Shown here piece by piece: positions 1 to 4,555 of a DNA stretch of 5,998 nt. The notes beneath the pieces are model-generated. The model ran no database searches. It saw only the letters and a program-made list of their open reading frames with translations, and had not been told where the DNA came from. This stretch comes from Pseudomonadota bacterium (GTDB lineage Bacteria; BMS3Abin14): NCBI GenBank assembly GCA_030636965.1, contig DAOVVW010000069.1, forward strand, positions 1-5,998. The letters are read 5' to 3'. Position 1 is the stretch's first letter. Each line of letters opens with the position of its first letter. The position numbers were made by a program, and so were the translations under genes.

Positions 1-417
1 GCTGGATGCCATCCTGGAGGATCCAACCTGCTTATAATTGAAAGCGGCAGTGCTGTAAGTTTTACCTATGACCCGGATACTGTCGAAGCCTTTGACTTTT
101 CCTCTGTTCTCTTTAGTGGAACCGCACACCCGGCATTTTTTTCCGATAATGTTTACGATGGGGATGCGATTGTAGAATCATTCCAGGCTGAGTTAACAGG
201 GATGCTGGAAACTCTGAAGGGAAAGGTAGTGTCAGCGGGTGGAGATTTTGATGCTGCACAGGGATTGTTTGATCTTACTCTGATGGCCTCCGACTCAAAC
301 ACAGTCAGGGCCGCTGCCTATAATTACGACTACATTGTGGAGGACGGCAGCCTGGGAATGCACAATCCACTGTATGTTGTTAACCTGCTGGCAGCCAGTA
401 TCAGTGTCCTTCCCTAG
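1..417 (+). CDS. C-terminal part of a probable multihaem c-type cytochrome (5' end outside window)
   Basis: The frame is open from base 1 to a TAG stop at 415-417, giving 138 codons, so the gene starts before the window. The first four residues are AGCH. If the preceding codon is Cys this would be a CAGCH haem-binding motif, but that Cys is not in view. The rest has no further CxxCH. The C-terminal stretch (about residues 100-135) reads NTVRAAAYNYDYIVEDGS, then LGMHNPLYVVNLLAAS. The pattern of a YNY helix, then DGS, then HNPxYxxxLL, resembles the C-terminal segment of multihaem cytochromes such as the doubled-CXXCH and nitrite-reductase-like families, which act in the periplasm or outer membrane in electron transfer. 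The electron donor and acceptor cannot be told from this fragment. It converges on the outer-membrane protein gene at 617-1093. An internal ATG at 202 is not a credible start because the reading frame and the family-like sequence continue upstream of it. Confidence 0.6.
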   Translation, partial: AGCHPGGSNLLIIESGSAVSFTYDPDTVEAFDFSSVLFSGTAHPAFFSDNVYDGDAIVESFQAELTGMLETLKGKVVSAGGDFDAAQGLFDLTLMASDSNTVRAAAYNYDYIVEDGSLGMHNPLYVVNLLAASISVLP

Positions 418-496
418 TTTTCACCACAGAGTCACAGAGGGCACAGAGATAAATCATGGTCTGGGTGTTCACCACGGAGGCACGGAGAGCACGGAG
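417..496 (+). repeat. Two CACAGAG/CACGGAG-type dispersed repeat units in direct orientation
   Basis: Unit 1 (417-448) has CACAGAG at 425, 433 and 442. Unit 2 (468-496) has CACGGAG at 473, 481 and 490. Both start with TTCACCAC and show the same 8- then 9-bp spacing of the core, so they are two diverged copies of one element. The first begins on the last base of the cytochrome stop codon. Related copies lie in the opposite orientation at 1329-1350 and 1418-1442. Repeats of this kind are common between genes in some anaerobes; no function is established here. Confidence 0.75.
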
Positions 497-544
497 TAAG
501 AATTTTACGGGTCAGAGCAATAGAATTTAGATTATAGAAATTTT

Positions 545-616
545 TTGGTTGTTAGTTGATAGTTTACTGAATATTGTTGCGATCTTACTAACAACTATCA
601 ACTAACCACTAACAAC
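545..616. repeat. Degenerate heptamer repeats in opposed blocks forming a 14-bp inverted repeat
   Basis: Two tandem heptamers of the TTGKTAG type run on the plus strand (TTGTTAG 549-555, TTGATAG 556-562). Four run on the minus strand (TTGTTAG 609-615, TGGTTAG 602-608, TTGATAG 595-601, TTGTTAG 588-594). As a result 551-564 and 593-606 are a perfect 14-bp inverted repeat separated by 28 bp. The block sits between the convergent cytochrome and barrel genes and its edge abuts the barrel stop codon. A transcript could fold here, but neither strand has a U run directly after the stem, so I do not call it an intrinsic terminator. The rest of the 418-616 spacer is AT-rich with no gene. Confidence 0.8.
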
Positions 617-1093
617 TTAGAATCCTAACTGGAACATCAGTTGAAGGGTTCCGGTTCGGACATTAGTATTGTTATCACCCTCCCAATTGCTAATCTTGAC
701 ATCGAAGAGAAGTGATGAAACCGAAGCCAACTCCCACCCGGCGCCACCGCCGGCGGTGACACCCCATCCGTCATTAACAGTTCCAGCATTATCTACATCA
801 TGCCTGGAAATCCCGGCATAGATCCTGACGCTTCCCACCGACCACACCGGTCCTGCCAAAAAACTCTGGTAATCTATGTTGCTATCGTGACTGCTCCATA
901 GTCCGCCTAGGAGCAGACCCACGGACCCAGAGCCGAAGATCGCCTCCAGTGTTAAACTGGGTCCAGTGTCTACAAAACTCAGATCATCCTGAAAGCTGGT
1001 AACTCCCCAACCGGCGGCAATGGAGGCTGCATATGACGCAGGCGGAATAAAAAGGATAACTGCAAAAAGAAGACAGATGATTATACGCTTCAT
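617..1093 (-). CDS. Small secreted outer-membrane beta-barrel protein (8-stranded)
   Basis: This 158-residue protein has a clear Sec signal peptide: KR at residues 2-3, a hydrophobic core at about 4-18, and a likely cleavage after SYA (residue 22). The mature part is about 136 residues and alternates small or polar residues with hydrophobic ones. It can be divided into about eight short amphipathic strands (about 24-34, 43-54, 56-67, 75-86, 88-98, 108-122, 126-136 and 145-158). It ends in Phe (MFQLGF), the usual last-strand signature recognised by the BAM machinery. Size and strand number match OmpX/OmpW-like or opacity-type barrels of the outer membrane; substrate or role is unknown. The start is set by GGAGG six bases before the ATG and a promoter just upstream. 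It is apparently monocistronic and convergent with the cytochrome. The gene with its flanking spacers is enclosed by inward-facing dispersed repeats. Confidence 0.8.
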   Translation of the reverse strand: MKRIIICLLFAVILFIPPASYAASIAAGWGVTSFQDDLSFVDTGPSLTLEAIFGSGSVGLLLGGLWSSHDSNIDYQSFLAGPVWSVGSVRIYAGISRHDVDNAGTVNDGWGVTAGGGAGWELASVSSLLFDVKISNWEGDNNTNVRTGTLQLMFQLGF

Positions 1094-1099
1094 AACGAT

Positions 1100-1148
1100 C
1101 CTCCCTGGTACGTTTACTTTATTATAACAAATTATTCCTGATTCTTAA
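1100..1148 (-). promoter_or_regulatory. Sigma70-type promoter and ribosome binding site of the barrel gene
   Basis: Read on the minus strand, a perfect -10 box TATAAT lies at 1126-1121. A weak -35 TTAAGA (four of six bases match TTGACA) lies at 1148-1143, with a 16-bp spacer. The expected start point near 1113 leaves a leader of about 20 bases. AGGGAGG at 1106-1100 is the ribosome binding site, ending six bases before the ATG at 1093. The -10 box and ribosome binding site are convincing; the -35 is not strong. No operator was recognised. Confidence 0.55.
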
Positions 1149-1210
1149 TCGGCCACACACATGAGTATTGTCCAACGTCCAGTGTTAAACGTGATTTAAT
1201 AAAACAACCG

Positions 1211-1252
1211 GATTGCTTCGTTGTCAGCACCTGGCGATGCGCCTCGCAATGA
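1211..1252 (-). repeat. Dispersed intergenic repeat of the GTCATTGCGAGG...GAAGCAATC type
   Basis: On the minus strand the segment starts GTCATTGCGAGGCGC and ends CGAAGCAATC. This matches from memory a dispersed element seen between genes in many bacterial genomes, whose ends (ATTGC at 1212-1216, GCAAT at 1246-1250) pair as a short stem. It lies in the 375-bp gene-free stretch between the barrel gene and serA. Open frames running through this region are made of repeat sequence and are not called as genes. Confidence 0.65.
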
Positions 1253-1261
1253 CTAATATTA

Positions 1262-1306
1262 CCCCCTCCCCTTATGTTCCCCTCCCGCCAGGGGAGGGGA
1301 GTAAAC
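1262..1306. repeat. CCCCTCCC/GGGAGGGG palindromic (REP-like) element
   Basis: TCCCCTCCC at 1278-1286 pairs with GGGAGGGGA at 1292-1300 across the 5-base loop GCCAG, giving a 9-bp stem that is nearly all G-C. A further CCCCCTCCCC run (1262-1271) precedes it. When translated, such elements give the recognisable PLPWREG or SPLAGGE strings seen in spurious database proteins, and both appear here. No T run follows on either strand, so it is not a typical terminator for serA, whose 3' end is at 1469. Confidence 0.7.
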
Positions 1307-1328
1307 CCCCATACTACGATACCCATGA

Positions 1329-1350
1329 CCTCTGCGGCCCTCTGCGTTAA
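1329..1350 (-). repeat. Diverged CGCAGAG copy of the CACAGAG repeat family
   Basis: On the minus strand the sequence reads TTAACGCAGAGGGCCGCAGAGG, with two CGCAGAG cores 10 bases apart. It resembles the units at 417-496 but in the opposite orientation, and is the inner of two inverted copies on this side of the barrel gene. Confidence 0.55.
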
Positions 1351-1379
1351 AGGCTATTATCTCTTCAGATGAAATTAAG

Positions 1380-1407
1380 CTCCTGCCTTCTGCCTCTTCC
1401 CTCCTCC
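1380..1407 (+). repeat. Pyrimidine-rich heptamer repeat (CTCCTGC/CTTCTGC)
   Basis: Four consecutive heptamers are in register: CTCCTGC, CTTCTGC, CTCTTCC, CTCCTCC. The first two also occur, in the other order, at 3300-3313. The array lies in the gene-free stretch 1094-1468, downstream of serA. Confidence 0.65.
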
Positions 1408-1417
1408 CTATCCCAAA

Positions 1418-1442
1418 CCTCTGTGACCTCTGTGGTGAAAAC
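1418..1442 (-). repeat. Inverted copy of the 417-440 CACAGAG repeat
   Basis: The reverse complement begins GTTTTCACCACAGAG, identical over 15 bases to 417-431, and continues GTCACAGAGG against TCACAGAGG on the left, a single inserted base. The two copies therefore form an inverted pair about 1.0 kb apart around the barrel gene. This copy lies 26 bp beyond the serA stop codon. Confidence 0.75.
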
Positions 1443-1468
1443 CCAATTTCCAATATTCTAATGATCTG

Positions 1469-3088
1469 CTACAGCAGAATTTCTTTCGCCTCCAGCATTT
1501 CCGGCAGATCTCTGATCATCTTTAGTATTTCCTCTGGTATGCGGCTGTCCAGGGACACAAAAGCCAGAGCATCCCCCTGGTAGGATTCCCGTCCGAGGTG
1601 AAATCCAGCTATATTGATCCCATTGTCCCCCATTATCGTCCCAACCCTGCCGATGACCCCTGGACGATCCTTGTTTCTGAAGTACAGGAAAGTCCCATCA
1701 GCCACGATATCCACCAGGAACTGGTCTATGCTAACGATCCTTCCCTTCAGATCCGCGAAAACAGTACCTCCCAGAGTTTTTTCCTCCTGATCAGTTGTTA
1801 CCTTAATGGAAACCAGATCGCTATAGTTTTTTGCTCGATCCGACTTACTCTCGACGATGCCTATTCCTCTTTCCTTGGCAAAGTAGGGGGCGCTTATATA
1901 AGTTGCACCCTCATCCAATCTGTGCTCAAGAATCCCCTTGAGTACAGCAAAAGTGAAAGGTTGATATCGAAATGGGGAATCGAAGACCTTCTCCGCAACA
2001 TCTTCGGCAAACAGGGGACCAACAAGGTTTACCTGTACCTCTTCAATCCTGCCGGTAACGATCTGGGACAGGAATCGCCCCATCCTCTCAGAAAGATCAA
2101 AATAGGCCTGAAGCTCAGGAGAAAGTTTTGCTCTTACATAGGGAAGGTTAACAGCATTCTCATATGACTTCCCTTCCAACACCTGGAGAACCTGCTGGGC
2201 AATAATAACTGACACGTTTTTCTGGGCTTCTTCCGTGTTGGCTCCAAGGTGTGGGGTGATGATCAGATCGTCAAGTCCAACAAGGGGCGAATCGGCTGGT
2301 GGGGGCTCAGTAGAAAATACGTCCAGGGCCGCAATAAATACCTTTTTGCTCTTTATGGCCCTCGCAAGAGCTGCTTCATCAACTATTCCGCCGCGGGCGC
2401 AGTTTATCAACACCACTCGATCTTTCATCATTGAGAACTGCTTGTCCGATACCATTGATTCCGTCTCACTGGTAAACGGAACGTGGAATGTAACTATGTC
2501 GGATACCTCGAGCAGGTCCTTGAAGTCTTCTACCAGTTCCACACCGAGAGCCTCGGCCTTTTCTCGTTTTATATAGGGATCGAACCCCACAAGACGCATG
2601 TCGAAGGCTTTTGCTCTTTTGGCTACTTCGCTGCCGATCCTGCCAAGCCCTACTATCCCAAGCACTCTCTTGTATAGTTGGATACCCATGAATTTTTTTC
2701 GGTCCCACTCCCCTTGCTTGAGTGAATCGTAGGCGAATGGAAGCTTTCTAACTGCGGCCAGCATCATGGCCATAGTGTGTTCGGTGGCAGCCAGGGTATT
2801 GCCTGTAGGCGCGTTCATTACGATTATACCCTTCCTGGACGCAGCCTCAATATCTACGTTGTCGACTCCTACACCGGCTCTTCCGATTACTCTCAGATTT
2901 TCGGCCTGTTCGATTATCCCGGATGTAACGGTCGTGCCGCTCCTGGTGATGAGAGCGTGATAAGGCGCTATTGCCTGAGCCAATCTATCATCCTTTAATG
3001 AGAAGTCCACCGTTACCTCTATGCCATCTTCTCTCTCAAGAATCTCGATCCCATCCTGGTCTATTGGATCTGTTATTAGAATTTTCAT
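1469..3088 (-). CDS. serA: D-3-phosphoglycerate dehydrogenase, long form with C-terminal ACT domain
   Basis: The enzyme oxidises 3-phosphoglycerate to 3-phosphohydroxypyruvate with NAD+, the first committed step of serine synthesis in the cytoplasm. At 539 residues it matches the long form (about 525-530) rather than the E. coli form (about 410). Order of parts: split substrate-binding domain (about 1-100 and 285-315, with GRAGVGVDNVD at 69-79); nucleotide-binding domain (about 101-283) with GLGRIG at 147-152 and Asp170 after strand 2; catalytic Arg232 (NCARGG), Glu261 (FSTEPP) and His280 (TPHLGAN); an intervening regulatory domain (about 325-455); and an ACT domain (about 467-539, NKDRPGVIG). 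The ACT domain suggests allosteric control by serine, which is family knowledge and not shown here. The start ATG agrees with the conserved MKILITDPI beginning. Its ribosome binding site is poor (AAGGA 11 bases upstream) and no clear promoter was found. It stands alone, divergent from the Nudix gene. Confidence 0.96.
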   Translation of the reverse strand: MKILITDPIDQDGIEILEREDGIEVTVDFSLKDDRLAQAIAPYHALITRSGTTVTSGIIEQAENLRVIGRAGVGVDNVDIEAASRKGIIVMNAPTGNTLAATEHTMAMMLAAVRKLPFAYDSLKQGEWDRKKFMGIQLYKRVLGIVGLGRIGSEVAKRAKAFDMRLVGFDPYIKREKAEALGVELVEDFKDLLEVSDIVTFHVPFTSETESMVSDKQFSMMKDRVVLINCARGGIVDEAALARAIKSKKVFIAALDVFSTEPPPADSPLVGLDDLIITPHLGANTEEAQKNVSVIIAQQVLQVLEGKSYENAVNLPYVRAKLSPELQAYFDLSERMGRFLSQIVTGRIEEVQVNLVGPLFAEDVAEKVFDSPFRYQPFTFAVLKGILEHRLDEGATYISAPYFAKERGIGIVESKSDRAKNYSDLVSIKVTTDQEEKTLGGTVFADLKGRIVSIDQFLVDIVADGTFLYFRNKDRPGVIGRVGTIMGDNGINIAGFHLGRESYQGDALAFVSLDSRIPEEILKMIRDLPEMLEAKEILL

Positions 3089-3143
3089 TTGTCTTGTAGT
3101 CCTTGTTTGACAGTTTCAGGTCCTAATATTGTTGACCCAAAAT

Positions 3144-3255
3144 CGTGACGCGTGATGCGTAATACGTGACGAGTGATTGGTTATTGGTTATTAGTGACTC
3201 GTAAAGCATGATGCATAAACATGTCTAATGTTCTAATTTCTAATGCTCTAATGTT
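3144..3255 (+). repeat. Long degenerate heptamer array between serA and the Nudix gene
   Basis: Fifteen consecutive 7-bp units can be laid out without a gap from 3144 to 3248. They move from CGTGACG, CGTGATG, CGTAATA and CGTGACG through AGTGATT and two exact GGTTATT copies to AGTGACT, CGTAAAG, CATGATG and CATAAAC. The final part is better read as CTAATGTT, CTAATTT, CTAATGCT, CTAATGTT (3225-3255) with 8/7/8/8 spacing. This fills much of the 268-bp divergent spacer 3089-3356. The rest of that spacer (3089-3143 and 3256-3299) has no gene and no promoter I can defend. Confidence 0.75.
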
Positions 3256-3299
3256 CTACTCCCAAGCCGCTACACACAGTTACTTCGTTCAATACCCCC

Positions 3300-3327
3300 C
3301 TTCTGCCTCCTGCCTGTTTCCAGCCTT
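3300..3327 (+). repeat. Pyrimidine-rich heptamer repeat upstream of the Nudix gene
   Basis: CTTCTGC, CTCCTGC, CTGTTTC and CAGCCTT follow one another in 7-bp register. The first two units are the same as those at 1380-1393 in reversed order. The array ends 15 bases before the Nudix ribosome binding site and may lie in its leader. CTCCTG at 3307-3312 could pair with CAGGAG at 3328-3333, a weak 6-bp stem. Confidence 0.6.
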
Positions 3328-3342
3328 CAGGAGATTATTCTC

Positions 3343-3348
3343 AAGGAG
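3343..3348 (+). promoter_or_regulatory. Ribosome binding site fixing the Nudix start
   Basis: AAGGAG ends eight bases before the ATG at 3357. It decides for this start over the in-frame ATGs at codons 24 and 27, neither of which has a comparable site. Confidence 0.75.
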
Positions 3349-3356
3349 AAATTACC

Positions 3357-4004
3357 ATGTATGATAATACCTATCAATCACCCGGAGCAAATAAAGCCGT
3401 GACCAGACCTCATCAAACCATTACAATGGCCACTATGTGGGACGACATCAAGCGTATCCTGGATACCTACCAGCCATCTGATGAGATTGAATCAAGGAAA
3501 GCCACCGCTTTAGAAGGGGCCCAGTCGGCTGTCATTGTCCCACTTTTCATGGTGGCAGAAGAGATCGGGATCCTTATTATCGGACGCTCCGACCATGTAA
3601 AGCTTCACAGAGGCCAGATGGGATTCCCGGGCGGCATGATGGAAGACAAAGACGATGGTGATCTGCTCAGGACAGCGGCCAGAGAAACCGATGAAGAAAT
3701 TGGTATATTTTCAGATCAGATCAACATTCTAGGGAAGTTAAAGACCAGGAAAACGTATACAACAGGAATAGTCGTTACTCCCTTTGTTGGATCTATCCCG
3801 TTCCCGTACACTTTCTCTCCAGATCCCATGGAAGTGAAGAGCATGCATACCGCATCTCTCGTCCAACTCCTTAATACAGTTCAGGGGAAGGATAATCAGT
3901 TTGACCTACCGCCACCTGTCTACACTATTGACGAAAGACCGGTTTGGGGGCTGACAGCGAGCATTCTTGCGGAGTTGGCACAGGTTCTTGAACCTGTGTT
4001 ATAA
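3357..4004 (+). CDS. Nudix hydrolase, probable CoA pyrophosphatase (NUDT7/NUDT8/YeaB type)
   Basis: The 215-residue protein has the Nudix motif at about 92-117: GG, an acidic linker, then RETDEEIGI, with metal-binding Glu110, Glu113 and Glu114 all present. Directly upstream, IIGRSDHVKLHRGQMGFPGG (74-93) fits the extra signature of CoA-hydrolysing Nudix enzymes (R-S-x3-R/K-x3-G-x3-F-P-G-G). The late WGLTASILAEL (197-207) is also typical of this group. Such enzymes cut CoA and its derivatives to 3',5'-ADP and 4'-phosphopantetheine in the cytoplasm. The linker between GG and RE is one residue longer than in the CoA-type enzymes I recall, and two longer than in MutT. About 25 residues precede the recognisable fold; the strong ribosome binding site supports including them. 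It is apparently monocistronic, with its 3' end facing the deacylase gene across 30 bp. Specificity is inferred from motifs; the Nudix assignment itself is firm. Confidence 0.88.
   Translation: MYDNTYQSPGANKAVTRPHQTITMATMWDDIKRILDTYQPSDEIESRKATALEGAQSAVIVPLFMVAEEIGILIIGRSDHVKLHRGQMGFPGGMMEDKDDGDLLRTAARETDEEIGIFSDQINILGKLKTRKTYTTGIVVTPFVGSIPFPYTFSPDPMEVKSMHTASLVQLLNTVQGKDNQFDLPPPVYTIDERPVWGLTASILAELAQVLEPVL
3976..4001. terminator. Perfect 9-bp inverted repeat over the Nudix 3' end, possible weak terminator
   Basis: CACAGGTTC (3979-3987) and GAACCTGTG (3990-3998) are exact inverted copies separated by two bases, extendable outward by G-U and A-U pairs to 3976 and 4001. The hairpin falls within the last codons of the Nudix gene, just before its stop, and in the 3' region shared with the convergent deacylase gene. 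It is followed only by TTATAAAG on the plus strand, so the U run is too short for a convincing intrinsic terminator. Confidence 0.4.
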
Positions 4005-4034
4005 AGTCGGCTCCCATCCATGAACAAGAAGAGA

Positions 4035-4523
4035 CTATTCCTTCTCTCTTGCCGAAATACTCATTACTGAACCACTGGTCATACTGACAAGATCATCAAA
4101 GTTGGTTTCAAAAGCATTGTTCTTTTCCCCGGCCGCCGGATATATGGAGCATTCCCGCTCTATATCATCGTCAAGTATAACTGTAATGGGGCTGGAGTGA
4201 CCCAGAGGCGGTACTGCACCTACTGGAAACCCGGTCCATTTAACAACCTGTTCGGGAAAAGCGAGGCGAACCTTCCTCGCGCCAAGAAGTTCTGAAATGG
4301 ATGAATAATCGGCCTTCCTGTCCCCCGGCAGCAAAACCAGCACAGGGGCTCTGTCAACAGAGAACACCATCGATTTGATTATTCTTTGAACAGGTACATC
4401 GAGCTCTTTGGCAGCAGCCTGTGCGGATTCGGTGTTCCGGGAAAAGCTGTAAATATCACCTGAGTGTCCAGCTTCAATCAGTGCTTTTACAACATCGTCC
4501 TTGCCAAGCATATTAGATGACAT
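4035..4523 (-). CDS. YbaK/EbsC-family aminoacyl-tRNA deacylase
   Basis: The 162-residue protein covers one whole YbaK/aminoacyl-tRNA-synthetase-associated domain. Visible motifs are RIIKSMVF with the conserved Lys50, LLPGDRKAD (64-72), GFPVGAVPPLGH (98-109) in the substrate-loop position, and AAGEKNNAFETNFDDL (130-145). The family hydrolyses wrongly charged tRNAs in trans in the cytoplasm, for example Cys- or Ala-tRNA(Pro). Which one is the target here cannot be told. The C-terminal motif resembles the ProX-like branch more than E. coli YbaK. An in-frame TAA lies directly before the ATG, so the start is this ATG or Met5; neither has a recognisable ribosome binding site. It begins 32 bp after the repeat-protein gene on the same strand and is probably cotranscribed and perhaps translated by coupling. 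No functional link between the two is apparent. Confidence 0.88.
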   Translation of the reverse strand: MSSNMLGKDDVVKALIEAGHSGDIYSFSRNTESAQAAAKELDVPVQRIIKSMVFSVDRAPVLVLLPGDRKADYSSISELLGARKVRLAFPEQVVKWTGFPVGAVPPLGHSSPITVILDDDIERECSIYPAAGEKNNAFETNFDDLVSMTSGSVMSISAREKE

Positions 4524-4527
4524 TTAA

Positions 4528-4542
4528 CGGATTTTCAGTCCG
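4528..4542 (-). other. Short hairpin in the 32-bp spacer before the deacylase gene
   Basis: On the minus strand CGGA and TCCG pair around the 7-base loop CTGAAAA, five bases before the ATG, in the place where a ribosome binding site would be expected. The stem is only four base pairs. It may help position ribosomes that have just ended the upstream gene, or may mean nothing. Confidence 0.25.
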
Positions 4543-4555
4543 AAGGCGTGTCGGA

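Noticed and set aside
945..1190. Exact 13-bp direct match TCCAGTGTTAAAC at 945-957 and 1178-1190, as if the barrel gene had a decayed duplicate upstream
   Set aside because: Similarity does not extend beyond the match, and a 13-base match by chance in a 6-kb window is not unlikely.
1132..1453. Two overlapping 64-codon minus-strand open frames between the barrel gene and serA
   Set aside because: Their products (PLPWREG, SPLAGGE and similar strings) are translations of dispersed repeats; they have no ribosome binding site and no protein-like composition.
1598..2167. 189-codon open frame antisense to serA
   Set aside because: It lies wholly within a well-supported gene, its product has no recognisable features, and no ribosome binding site precedes it. 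It is a shadow of serA codon use.
3107..3129. Perfect TTGACA at 3107-3112 as a plus-strand promoter for the Nudix gene
   Set aside because: The only -10-like sequence, TAATAT at 3124-3129, is 11 bp away, too close, and the position is more than 200 bp before the gene.
418..3327. The repeats as a CRISPR array
   Set aside because: Units are 7-10 bp with no 20-40 bp spacers between identical repeats, and no cas gene is present.
4528..4542. CGGACTGAAAATCCG on the minus strand looks like the anticodon arm of tRNA-Phe, suggesting a tRNA remnant or attachment site
   Set aside because: No acceptor, D or T arm is present on either side and no integrase is nearby. The 15-base similarity is best taken as chance.
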